Of a stretch of 64,000 bases of DNA, positions 53,164 to 61,576 are shown piece after piece. The stretch lies in assembly GCF_018130695.1 (NCBI RefSeq), contig NZ_JAFCJX010000007.1:245047-309046 (forward strand). The letters run 5' to 3'. Position 1 is the first letter of the stretch. Every line of letters begins with the position of its first letter. The stretch is from Bradyrhizobium jicamae. Lineage in GTDB: Bacteria; Pseudomonadota; Alphaproteobacteria; Rhizobiales; Xanthobacteraceae. Position numbers and translations under genes: made by a program. A model generated the notes under the pieces. It was not told the origin of the DNA, did not search any database, and was given only the letters and a program-made list of their open reading frames with translations.

Positions 53164-54687
53164 CTAGCCGGCCTTGAAAGTCGTGTCGTACTTCTCGCGC
53201 AAATCCTTCTTCTGAATCTTGCCCATCGCGTTGCGCGGAATGTCCGTGGTCACGAACACGCGCTTCGGCTGCTTGTATTTCGCAAGGTCACCGGCGATTG
53301 CCGATTGCACCTGTTTCTCGTCGAGTTGCGCGCCGGGCCGCGGGGCCACGACGGCGACGACCGCCTCGCCGAAGTCGGCATGGGGAACGCCGATGACGGC
53401 GCATTCGGCAACGCCGGGGATCGCCTCGATCGCGGCTTCGACCTCGGCGGGGTAGACGTTATAGCCGCCGGAGATCACGAGATCCTTGGCGCGCCCGGAG
53501 ATGAAGACGTAGCCCTTGGCATCGACGTAGCCGAGATCGCCCGAGATGAAGAAGCCGTCGCTGCGGAACTCCTCCTTGGTCTTCTCCGGCATGCGCCAGT
53601 AGCCCTTGAACACGTTCGGCCCGCGAATGTCGATCACGCCGATTTCGCCCTGCGGCAGAGCTGCGCCGGTCTGCGGATCCGCGATGCGGATGTCGACGCC
53701 GGGCAGCGGGAAGCCGACGCTGCCTGCGATGCGCTCGCCGTCGTAGGGGTTCGACGTGTTCATGTTGGTCTCCGTCATGCCGTAGCGTTCCAGGATGGCG
53801 TGGCCGGTGCGTGCGGAAAATTCCTTGTGGGTCTCGGCCGACAGCGGTGCCGACCCCGATACGAACAGCCGCATGTGCCGCGCTGCGGCTGAATCGAAGT
53901 CGGAGCGGGCAAGCAGCCGCACGTAGAACGTCGGCACGCCCATCATCACGGTCGCCTTCGGCAGCAGTCGCATCATCCCGTCGGCGTTGAAGGCCGGCAG
54001 GAAGAGCAGCGAGCTTCCGGTCATCAGGGTGATGTTGATCGCCACGAACAGGCCGTGGGTGTGGAAGATCGGCAGCGCATGCAGCAGCCGGTCGTCCGGC
54101 ATGAAGCGCCAGGTCTCGCGCAGCGTGCTGGCGTTGGAGGCGAGATTGCGGTGCGACAGCATCGCCCCCTTCGAGCGGCCGGTGGTTCCTGAGGTGTAGA
54201 GGATCGCCGCCAGATCGTCGCCGGCTCGCGCGACGTCGACGAATTCGGTAGACGCGCTCGCGGCCTTGTCGGTCAGCGTGCCCCGGCCGTCCGGGCCGAG
54301 CGTCTCGACATGCGGCAGGCCAAGATCGCGCGCCAGCGACCTCATCTCGTCGAGCCGCTGCGGGCTGCAGACGAACACCGCAGGTTCCGCATCGCCGAGG
54401 AAGTAGCGCAGCTCGGCCGCGGTATAGGCGGTGTTGAGCGGCAGATAGACGGCGCCGACGCGCAAGGTCGCAAGATAGAGCAGCACGGCTTCCGCAGTCT
54501 TCTCGACTTGCGCGGCGACGCGGTCGCCCGGCTTGACGTCGAGCGCGCGCAGCGTATTTGCGAGCTGGCCGGAGCGCGCGAGCAGGTCCGCATAGGTCAG
54601 CACCGAACCATCGGGGCGTTCGAGGAAGACGCGCGAGCGGTCGTGGGGGAAGCGGGCGGTGAAGAGGGTGAAGAGATTCTCAGACAC
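53164..54687 (-). CDS. matB: Malonyl-CoA synthetase
   Basis: A 507-residue AMP-forming acyl-CoA synthetase that matches MatB. The P-loop is YTSGTTGRSKGAMLSH (about residues 164-179), the core ERYGMTETNM, and the C-terminal Lys is in GKIQKKDLREKY. It activates malonate to malonyl-CoA. It overlaps the malonyl-CoA decarboxylase gene by eight bases, so the two are coupled. The pair and the nearby madLM genes make the assignment firm. Confidence 0.9.
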   Translation of the reverse strand: MSENLFTLFTARFPHDRSRVFLERPDGSVLTYADLLARSGQLANTLRALDVKPGDRVAAQVEKTAEAVLLYLATLRVGAVYLPLNTAYTAAELRYFLGDAEPAVFVCSPQRLDEMRSLARDLGLPHVETLGPDGRGTLTDKAASASTEFVDVARAGDDLAAILYTSGTTGRSKGAMLSHRNLASNASTLRETWRFMPDDRLLHALPIFHTHGLFVAINITLMTGSSLLFLPAFNADGMMRLLPKATVMMGVPTFYVRLLARSDFDSAAARHMRLFVSGSAPLSAETHKEFSARTGHAILERYGMTETNMNTSNPYDGERIAGSVGFPLPGVDIRIADPQTGAALPQGEIGVIDIRGPNVFKGYWRMPEKTKEEFRSDGFFISGDLGYVDAKGYVFISGRAKDLVISGGYNVYPAEVEAAIEAIPGVAECAVIGVPHADFGEAVVAVVAPRPGAQLDEKQVQSAIAGDLAKYKQPKRVFVTTDIPRNAMGKIQKKDLREKYDTTFKAG

Positions 54688-56077
54688 GACGGTTCTCCGA
54701 GATGACGAGATCAGGGGCGAGGGCGAGCAGGTGGGTCTTGATGGCGTCCGAGGCGACCACCGTGCCGGAATTGGCGAAAGCCTCGTGATTCTCTTCGATG
54801 AAGCGCAGGTCGTAGAGATAATTGACCATCAGGCCTTCAGCCTCGCGCAGGCCCTTGGGCGAGGTGTCGCCGAGCCAGTTCAGCCGTTCCAGCCGTGCGC
54901 CGTTGCCGAGATGGAAGCGCGCGACCGGGTCGACCGGCTTTCCGCTGCTAGTCTTGGCATGCACGTAGTAGAAGGCCGCGAGGTTGAGGATGATCGGACG
55001 CAGCGCGCTGCGCAGCGCGGGATCGAGGTGCCAGTCCTTCTCCTTGAGCGGCGCCAGGGCCGATGCATCGACATTCGCGAGGCCTGCCGCCTTCGGGTCA
55101 GCGGCGACGCGCTTGAGCCAGCGCGCGAATCCCGGTGCCGGCGACAAGGTCACAAAATTCTTCAGCGACGGCACGTCCCGCGAGATGTCCTGCACCACCT
55201 GCTTGATCAGGAAATTGCCGAACGACACGCCTTTCAAGCCGGCCTGGCAGTTGCTGATCGAGTAGAACACCGCTGTCGTGGCGTGCTCGGGCAACAGGGT
55301 TGTCCGATCCTCGGCGAGGATGTCCTGGATCGATCCGGGAATGCCCGAGGTCAGCGCGACCTCGACGAAGATCAGCGGCTCGTCGATCAGCGAGGGGTGG
55401 AAGAAGGCGTAGCAGCGCCGGTCCGGCGGCTGCAGCCGGCTGCGCAGATCGTCCCAGCCCTTGATGGTGTGCACGGCCTCGTAGCGGATGATCCGCTCGA
55501 GGATGTCGGCCGGCGTCGACCAGGTGATGCGCTGCATCACCAGGAAGCCGCGGTTGAACCATGAATAGAACAGGTGGACCAGATCGTCTTCGACGCAGGC
55601 GAGCGCAGGATCGTTGTCGCCGAGCTTGATCAGATCCTCGCGCAGCGCCACCAGCGCGCCGGTGCCGCCGGGCGCGAGATTGAGGCGGCGAAACAGCTCC
55701 TGCCGCGGCGGCTCGACGGCGCGGATCAGCCCGCGCAGTCCCTCGGTATCGGAGGTCTGCTCATAGGCGGCCCAGGCCTGCTTCAGCCGCAGCTGGTCCG
55801 GCCCGAAATCCTGCGCCAGCGCGTGGAAGAAGTCCTTCTTCTGCTCGCCCGACATCATCGCGTAGCGGTCCAGCACCTTGCCGGCGAGCGCGACGCCGGA
55901 GGCCTCGCCGCGCTCCGACAGCAGCGCGCGGCACAGATCCTCGATCCGCTCCGCTTCCGGCGCGGTCGCAGCAGCACGGGCCGCGAATGCGGCCAGCCGC
56001 AAGCTGCGCTTCTCGACCAAGGCGCGGCCGCGCTCCGCGATGCGCGCGAACATGTCCTTCAGCACGATCCCTGTCAT
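54680..56077 (-). CDS. matA: Malonyl-CoA decarboxylase
   Basis: A 465-residue enzyme that converts malonyl-CoA to acetyl-CoA and carbon dioxide. The N-terminal helical domain and the GNAT-like catalytic domain are recognisable, with the family blocks AFFHPSLIDEPLIFVEVAL, SISNCQAGLKGVSFGNFLIK and the C-terminal AAFYYVHAKT. The His and Ser in HPSL are the likely catalytic residues. It is followed by matB with an eight-base overlap and is divergent from madL. Confidence 0.95.
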   Translation of the reverse strand: MTGIVLKDMFARIAERGRALVEKRSLRLAAFAARAAATAPEAERIEDLCRALLSERGEASGVALAGKVLDRYAMMSGEQKKDFFHALAQDFGPDQLRLKQAWAAYEQTSDTEGLRGLIRAVEPPRQELFRRLNLAPGGTGALVALREDLIKLGDNDPALACVEDDLVHLFYSWFNRGFLVMQRITWSTPADILERIIRYEAVHTIKGWDDLRSRLQPPDRRCYAFFHPSLIDEPLIFVEVALTSGIPGSIQDILAEDRTTLLPEHATTAVFYSISNCQAGLKGVSFGNFLIKQVVQDISRDVPSLKNFVTLSPAPGFARWLKRVAADPKAAGLANVDASALAPLKEKDWHLDPALRSALRPIILNLAAFYYVHAKTSSGKPVDPVARFHLGNGARLERLNWLGDTSPKGLREAEGLMVNYLYDLRFIEENHEAFANSGTVVASDAIKTHLLALAPDLVISENRRV

Positions 56078-56142
56078 TGGCAGACCCTTTTGACTGCTTT
56101 GGTGCGTCCGTGTGTATGCGGAAGCCCGTCTGATTGGCAATT

Positions 56143-56171
56143 TTGTATACGATATTGACTTTCGTGTCAAT
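56143..56171. promoter_or_regulatory. Probable operator between matA and madL
   Basis: The divergent 205-base gap contains GTATAC (56145-56150) inside TTGTATACGA, and the inverted repeat ATTGAC-TTTCGT-GTCAAT (56154-56171). These are candidate sites for the GntR-type regulator encoded downstream; related MatR proteins use TTGTATACAA-type sites as I recall. Position between two divergent operons supports the call. Confidence 0.5.
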
Positions 56172-56282
56172 TATTGTATTCATAACGGCACAAGTAAGAT
56201 GAAATCGCATTCAGGGAGGGTGTTTTATGGTCGTTTTGTCGACAACAGCCGGGCTGCCTCAGGGAATGAAGGGGCGGGTCCA

Positions 56283-56750
56283 ATGACGGTATTTGGCGTC
56301 GCTCTGCTGGCCGTCTGCACACTGATCGGTGTGTTCATCGGCGATCTCTTCGGCGTGGCACTTCACGTCAAAGCCAATGTCGGCGGGGTCGGCATCGCGA
56401 TGATGCTGCTGATCGCCGCCCGGGTCTGGCTGACGCGGCACGGTGGCCTGCCGCCCGGCATCAAGCTCGGCGTCGAGTTCTGGGCCACGATGTACATCCC
56501 GATCGTCGTCGCGATGGCCGCACAGCAGAACGTGGTTGCCGCCGTGCGCGGCGGCCCGATCGTCGTGATCGCTGCGGTTGCCACCGTCGCGCTGTGCTTC
56601 GCCGCCGTCGCCTTGATCGGCCGGCTCGGTCGCGATCGCAAACACGAGGCCGAGGTCGAGGGCGAACTCGAGCGCGGCGGCAAGGTCATTGCCGGCGCGT
56701 TTCAGCCCGGCGATCCCGAACATCCCACCGCGACGCCCAAGGAGGTATGA
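56283..56750 (+). CDS. madL: Malonate transporter subunit MadL
   Basis: A 155-residue membrane protein with about four hydrophobic segments in residues 1-120, followed by a polar tail rich in Glu, Lys and Pro. The first segments (VFGVALLAVCTLIGVFIGDLFG) are typical of MadL. It forms the malonate-sodium symporter with MadM, whose gene starts three bases after its stop. The polar tail beyond residue 125 is longer than I expect for the family. The start at 56283 is set by the MadL-like N-terminus. Confidence 0.85.
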   Translation: MTVFGVALLAVCTLIGVFIGDLFGVALHVKANVGGVGIAMMLLIAARVWLTRHGGLPPGIKLGVEFWATMYIPIVVAMAAQQNVVAAVRGGPIVVIAAVATVALCFAAVALIGRLGRDRKHEAEVEGELERGGKVIAGAFQPGDPEHPTATPKEV

Positions 56751-56753
56751 GCC

Positions 56754-57518
56754 ATGCTGCACATGATCGAACATGTTTTCATCGAACAGAGCCTGGTTGC
56801 AGCCTTCGGCGTGGTCGGCGCCGTGATGTGGCTGTCGCTGGCGATGTCCCGGCGCTTCACCGCCGGCCGCGTCCATGGCTCGGCGATCGCGATCGTCTTC
56901 GGGCTGGCGCTTGCCTATGCCGGTGGCCTCATGACCGGCGGCCAGAAGGGATTGGCCGACGTTCCCGTGTTCGCCGGCATCGGCCTGATGGGCGGCGCCA
57001 TGCTGCGCGACTTCGCGATCGTGGCGACCGCATTCGAGGTCGATGTGGTGGAGGCGCGCAAGGCCGGACTGCTCGGCGTGCTCTCGCTGGGGCTGGGCAC
57101 GATCCTGCCCTTCATCGTCGGCGTGCTCGTCGCCCTGGCGTTCGGCTATCACGATGCGGTCAGCGTCACGACGATCGGCGCCGGCGCCATCACCTACATC
57201 GTCGGCCCGGTGACGGGCGCAGCCCTCGGCGCCGACTCGACCGTGATGGCGCTCTCGATCGCGACCGGCGTGCTGAAGGCGGTCATCGTGATGGTGGGTA
57301 CCCCGCTGGTCGCACGCATGATAGGTTTGGATAATCCACGCTCGGCCATGGCGTTCGGCGGCCTGATGGGCACAGTCAGCGGCGTGGCCGGAGGGTTGGC
57401 TGCCACCGATCCGAAGCTGGTTCCGTATGGCGCGCTGACGGCGACGTTCCACACGGGAATCGGTTGCCTGGTGGGTCCTTCCATCTTCTATCTGGCGATG
57501 CGTGCTCTGATGGGGTGA
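56754..57518 (+). CDS. madM: Malonate transporter subunit MadM
   Basis: A 254-residue protein with about seven hydrophobic segments, and Gly-rich helices typical of MadM (GHxxMTGGQKGLADVPVFAGIGLMGG-type and SVTTIGAGAITYIVGPVTGAALG). Together with MadL it takes up malonate with sodium. It is followed three bases later by the GntR regulator, so madL, madM and the regulator form one operon. Confidence 0.9.
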   Translation: MLHMIEHVFIEQSLVAAFGVVGAVMWLSLAMSRRFTAGRVHGSAIAIVFGLALAYAGGLMTGGQKGLADVPVFAGIGLMGGAMLRDFAIVATAFEVDVVEARKAGLLGVLSLGLGTILPFIVGVLVALAFGYHDAVSVTTIGAGAITYIVGPVTGAALGADSTVMALSIATGVLKAVIVMVGTPLVARMIGLDNPRSAMAFGGLMGTVSGVAGGLAATDPKLVPYGALTATFHTGIGCLVGPSIFYLAMRALMG

Positions 57519-57521
57519 ATT

Positions 57522-58220
57522 TTGGAACGTGCAGGCGGCAATGATCCATCGGCTGGCGGAGAGGAGCCCGAGCTGCTCTCCGACCAGATCCGGAATGTCC
57601 TGACCGACGAGATCGCGTCAGGCGCGCTGCCGCCCGGCATGGGTCTCGATGAGCAGGAGCTCGCCAACCGGTTCGGCGCGTCGCGAACGCCGGTCCGCGA
57701 GGCGCTTCGCCAGCTTGCCGTGACCGGCCTCGTCGAGATCCGTCCGCGCCGCGGCGTCATCGTCACCCAGACCACGCCCGAACGCATCATGGAAATGTTC
57801 GAGATGTCAGCGGAGATCGAGGCGATGTGCGTGCGGATCGCCACCTACCGGATCACCCCGATCGAGCGCGGCCGGCTGATCGAGATGCATGATGCCTCTG
57901 AAGCGCTGGTGCAGCGCAGCGACATCGACGGCTATGACAAGTTCAATCGCGAGTTTCACGAGGTGATCTACGGCGCGACCCACAACGCCTTCATGGCGGA
58001 GCAGGCGCTGACGATCCGCAACCGCCTGAAGGCGTTCCGCCGCACCCAGCTCCGTCACGGCTCCAGGCTGGCGCGTTCGCGCGAGGAGCATGAGGCGATC
58101 CTCAACGCCATCGCGCAGGGCGAGGGCGATGAAGCCTCGCGCCGGATGCGAGCCCACATGCTCAACGCCGCCAGCGCCATCGGCCGCTACATCGCGACGC
58201 AGACGCGGAAGGACGTGTGA
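57522..58220 (+). CDS. GntR/FCD-family regulator of malonate genes (MatR-like)
   Basis: A 232-residue regulator with an N-terminal winged helix (LDEQELANRFGASRTPVREALRQL, about residues 40-65) and a C-terminal FCD ligand-binding domain with Asp and His metal ligands (YDKFNREFHEVIY). It starts with TTG three bases after madM. In rhizobia MatR is a malonate-responsive repressor of this family; function here is by context. Confidence 0.85.
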   Translation: MERAGGNDPSAGGEEPELLSDQIRNVLTDEIASGALPPGMGLDEQELANRFGASRTPVREALRQLAVTGLVEIRPRRGVIVTQTTPERIMEMFEMSAEIEAMCVRIATYRITPIERGRLIEMHDASEALVQRSDIDGYDKFNREFHEVIYGATHNAFMAEQALTIRNRLKAFRRTQLRHGSRLARSREEHEAILNAIAQGEGDEASRRMRAHMLNAASAIGRYIATQTRKDV

Positions 58221-58356
58221 TCGCGGGAGCATGACGTTCTCGGCACGCCATGCCGGACGCAACTTCAGTCTCTCGTCAAAGCTCCCCGATTCTGGCCATA
58301 TAGCTGTGACAGGGATCGGCGTCTGCCGGCGTTGCAACAAGAATAAGGACGTCACG

Positions 58357-60678
58357 ATGAGCGAGACCATTGGTACTGCCGATCCCGGCGTCGATCTGTC
58401 CGATGGCTTCAAGCCGCACACCTCGCATTGGGGCGTGTTCTCGGCGCGGTATGGCAAGGATGGGCTCGAGGTTCGCCCCTATGCCGGCGATCCCGATCCG
58501 AACCGCATCATCGACAATTTCCCCGGCGCCTTGCGCCATCAGGCGCGGATTGCAAAGCCGATGATCCGCCGCGGCTGGCTGGAGCGCGGGCCAGGTCCCG
58601 ACGATCGGCGCGGCCGCGACGAATTCGTTGCGGTCAGCTGGGACAAGGCGCTGGATCTGCTCGCCGGGGAGCTCTCGCGGATCCGCGACACGCGCGGGCC
58701 CGGGGCGGTGTTCGGCGGTTCCTATGGCTGGTCGAGCGCGGGGCGCTTCCATCACGCGCAGAGCCAGGTGCATCGCTTCCTCAATTTTGCGCTGGGCGGC
58801 TATGTGCGCTCGGTGAACACCTACTCGTCGGGTGCGTCGTCCGTGCTGCTGCCGCAGATCCTGACCGGCTACGAGGACATCACCAAGCGCAACGTCACCT
58901 GGGAGCAGATCGCTGAAAAGACCGACATCGTGCTGGCGTTCGGCGGCATGGCGCTGAAGAACGCGATGGTGGCGGGCGGCTCGATCAGCAAGCATGTCGA
59001 GCGCGGCGCGATGGATGCAGCACGCCGTCGCGGCTGCGAGTTCGTGCTCGTCAGCCCGCTGCGTGACGACCTGCCCGTCGAGGCCGGCGCCGAATGGATG
59101 ACCTGCGTGCCCGGCACCGATACCGCGCTGATGATCGGCATCGTCCACACGCTGGTGACGGAAGGCCTGCACGATCAGGCCTTCCTCGATCGCTACACCC
59201 AGGGCTGGCCGGTGTTCCTGCGCTATCTCACCGGTGAGGTTGATGGGCAGCCGAAGCATGCCGAATGGGCCGCCGTGATCTCTGGCATCGATGCGAACAC
59301 GATCCGCACGCTGGCGCGCCGGCTCGCCGGGCGGCGCGCGCTGATCACCGTCTCGCATTCCCTGCAGCGCGCCGAGCATGGCGAGCAGCCGGTGTGGATG
59401 GCGTTGGTGCTGGCGGCAGCCCTCGGCCAGATCGGTCTGCCCGGTGGCGGCTACGCCTATTCGCTCGGCGCCATCGGCTATTACGGACGGCGCGTCAATG
59501 CGGTCGCGGGGCCGACCTTGAACCAGGGCCGCAACGGCGTCGCCGATTTCATTCCGGTGGCGCGCATCGCCGACATGCTGCTCAATCCCGGCACCAGCTA
59601 TCGCTACAATGGCGAGACCCGGACCTATCCCGACATCCGCCTCGTCTATTGGGCCGGCGGCAATCCGTTCCACCATCACCAGGACCTCAACCGCCTGCGC
59701 AAGGCGTTCGCCACGCTCGACACGCTGGTGGTGCACGAGCTCGCCTGGACTGCGACCGCGCGGCATGCCGACATCGTCCTGCCCTGCACGATGACCCTCG
59801 AGCGCGAAGACATCGGCTACTCCACCAATGATCCTCTGATGGTCGCGATGCACCGGATCGCCGAGCCGTATGGTCTGGCGCGCGACGATTACGAGATCTT
59901 CGCCGATCTCGCCGAGCGTCTCGGGGCGGGGGAGGCCTTCACCGAAGGACGCACCTCGCGGCAATGGCTGGAGCATCTCTACGCGCCGACCCGCGCCTCG
60001 CTGGAAAAGCAGGGGCTGCCGGCGCCGAGCTTCGACGAGTTCTGGGAAGCCGGCAGCCTCGTCGTGCCGCAATTCGCTGACGACGGCGGCTCGCTGCGGC
60101 GTTTTCGGGAAGATCCCGTCGCCCGTCCGCTGCCGACGCCGAGCGGACGTATCGAGATTTTTTCGGAGAAGATTGCAGCCCACGGCGACGCGGATTGTCC
60201 CGGCCATCCGGTCTGGCTTGAGAAATCAGACGTGCCCGATCCGGCCTCGCCATTCTTCCTGGTCGCCAACCAGCCGGTGACGCGCCTGCACAGCCAGCTC
60301 GATTTCGGCGGCCATTCGACGGACGCAAAGCATCGCGGCCGCGAGGTCGCGCGGATGAATCCGCGTGACGCCGGGGCGCGCGGCATTGGCGATGGCGACA
60401 TCATCCGCCTGTTCAACGCGCGTGGCGCTTGCCTGGCCGCGGTGCGCGTCACCGATGGCATCGCGCCCGGGATCGTCCAGCTGCCGACCGGCGCCTGGTA
60501 CGACCCGATGGACCCGGAAGAGGAAGCGTCCCTCTGCGTGCACGGCAATCCGAATGTGCTGACGCGCGACGTCGGCACCTCATCCTTTGCGCAGGGCTGC
60601 ACCGGGCAGCTTACGACCGTGCAGGTCGAACGCTTCACCGGCAATTTGCCGCCGATCCGAGCGTTTGATCCCGCATAA
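58357..60678 (+). CDS. BisC-type molybdopterin S/N-oxide reductase
   Basis: A 773-residue enzyme of the DMSO-reductase family, class with Ser-ligated molybdenum. GGSYGWSSAGRFHHAQSQ matches the BisC/TorA active-site segment, with S122 the likely ligand. There is no signal peptide and no [4Fe-4S] motif at the N-terminus, which fits a cytoplasmic BisC-like enzyme reducing biotin sulfoxide, methionine sulfoxide or similar. The C-terminal guanine-dinucleotide-binding domain is present. It follows the malonate operon on the same strand after 136 bases. Confidence 0.85.
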   Translation: MSETIGTADPGVDLSDGFKPHTSHWGVFSARYGKDGLEVRPYAGDPDPNRIIDNFPGALRHQARIAKPMIRRGWLERGPGPDDRRGRDEFVAVSWDKALDLLAGELSRIRDTRGPGAVFGGSYGWSSAGRFHHAQSQVHRFLNFALGGYVRSVNTYSSGASSVLLPQILTGYEDITKRNVTWEQIAEKTDIVLAFGGMALKNAMVAGGSISKHVERGAMDAARRRGCEFVLVSPLRDDLPVEAGAEWMTCVPGTDTALMIGIVHTLVTEGLHDQAFLDRYTQGWPVFLRYLTGEVDGQPKHAEWAAVISGIDANTIRTLARRLAGRRALITVSHSLQRAEHGEQPVWMALVLAAALGQIGLPGGGYAYSLGAIGYYGRRVNAVAGPTLNQGRNGVADFIPVARIADMLLNPGTSYRYNGETRTYPDIRLVYWAGGNPFHHHQDLNRLRKAFATLDTLVVHELAWTATARHADIVLPCTMTLEREDIGYSTNDPLMVAMHRIAEPYGLARDDYEIFADLAERLGAGEAFTEGRTSRQWLEHLYAPTRASLEKQGLPAPSFDEFWEAGSLVVPQFADDGGSLRRFREDPVARPLPTPSGRIEIFSEKIAAHGDADCPGHPVWLEKSDVPDPASPFFLVANQPVTRLHSQLDFGGHSTDAKHRGREVARMNPRDAGARGIGDGDIIRLFNARGACLAAVRVTDGIAPGIVQLPTGAWYDPMDPEEEASLCVHGNPNVLTRDVGTSSFAQGCTGQLTTVQVERFTGNLPPIRAFDPA

Positions 60679-60687
60679 GGGAGAGCT

Positions 60688-60864
60688 TCAATTGAGGATC
60701 GGCGAAGCCTTGTCGTAGAGCTTGACGATGGTGAACGGCTTATATTGACGGCGGCCGGTGGCCATCCCGGAAGCCGCGTCTCGTCCGCCTGACGCCTGGT
60801 CAAGCTCGGCGTCGCTCAGGTGGGCTGCTTCAGAAAGGCATTTTGCAAGCTGTTGCTGTGCCAT
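60688..60864 (-). CDS. 58-residue peptide with double-glycine-type leader
   Basis: A reading frame too short for usual calling. The ATG at 60864 has AGGAG about nine bases upstream. The first 27 residues end in LSDAELDQASGG, the pattern of double-glycine leaders in bacteriocin-like and RiPP precursors (hydrophobic and acidic residues, then GG at 26-27). The predicted core of 31 residues is basic, with an aromatic YKPFTIVKLY segment. No C39-type transporter or modifying enzyme is in the window. It converges on the BisC-type gene with nine bases between stops. Confidence 0.6.
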   Translation of the reverse strand: MAQQQLAKCLSEAAHLSDAELDQASGGRDAASGMATGRRQYKPFTIVKLYDKASPILN

Positions 60865-60949
60865 GTGTCGTCGCTCCTCGCCATCGATGCACGCGGCTTA
60901 GCCGAAGCTTGGGACATGGTCCGTGACGTAGCTCACGCGCTTCTCGTGG

Positions 60950-61423
60950 TCAGGCCCGTTCGGCCGCCGTCTCCCGCAACGGTGCGCGGCTGAGCTCGTT
61001 GCCGGCGGAGATTGCCTTCTGCAGCAGCCGCATCAGCTGCTCGGCTTCCTTCTCGTTCAATCCGCGCAGCAGCGTCCGCTGCGCCGCTTCCACCGCGGGC
61101 GTGATCGCCTGCAGCGTTGTCTTGCCCTGGTTGGTGATCTCAAGCTCGCGGGCGCGCCGGTCGCGCTTGCTGGCGCGCCGCGCGATCAGGCCCTTCTGCA
61201 CCAGGCGGTCGACCACGCCGGTGATGGTGGTGCGGTCATAGGCGATCAATCCCGCCAGCGTCGCCTGATCGATGGCAGGATTGAGCTCGATCGCCGCCAG
61301 CGCCGCGTATTGCACCGGCGTCAGGTCGAATCCAACAGCCTCGACCTCGGCGAGGAACACCGCCACCGCGATCTGCTGGAAGCGGCGGGCCAGATGGCCG
61401 GGCATCTCGTTGTTGTCTTTCAC
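60950..61423 (-). CDS. MarR-family transcriptional regulator
   Basis: A 157-residue regulator with the winged helix (DQATLAGLIAYDRTTITGVVDRLVQKGLI followed by the RRASKRDRRARELEIT wing). The GTG at 61423 has GGGGAG seven bases upstream; ATG 61405 is the alternative. It is divergent from a flavin hydroxylase gene and shares a palindromic gap with it, so it is likely a repressor relieved by an aromatic compound. Confidence 0.9.
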   Translation of the reverse strand: MKDNNEMPGHLARRFQQIAVAVFLAEVEAVGFDLTPVQYAALAAIELNPAIDQATLAGLIAYDRTTITGVVDRLVQKGLIARRASKRDRRARELEITNQGKTTLQAITPAVEAAQRTLLRGLNEKEAEQLMRLLQKAISAGNELSRAPLRETAAERA

Positions 61424-61444
61424 CGAACGCTCCCCAATCGATCC

Positions 61445-61487
61445 GATATTGACAAGTATACTGATGATCAGTATGCTGATCAATATC
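61445..61487. promoter_or_regulatory. Nested palindromic operator between marR-type and hydroxylase genes
   Basis: An inner 17-base palindrome, ATACTGATGATCAGTAT (61458-61474), is exact except for the central base. Outside it, GATATTGA (61445-61452) and TCAATATC (61480-61487) are exact inverses. The nested arrangement fits cooperative binding of two MarR dimers or dual control of both promoters. Confidence 0.75.
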
Positions 61488-61576
61488 AAAAACGGGCGGC
61501 GGCCGGAAATGGGCCAAGCCCAGATCGAGATCGCGCCGGGCACCGTCCGCGCGGCTGAAGACGGAGGAAACGTCTC

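Noticed and set aside
58276..60207. Minus-strand frame of over 600 codons opposite the BisC-type gene
   Set aside because: The plus-strand gene has the full molybdoenzyme pattern; the antisense frame is a composition effect.
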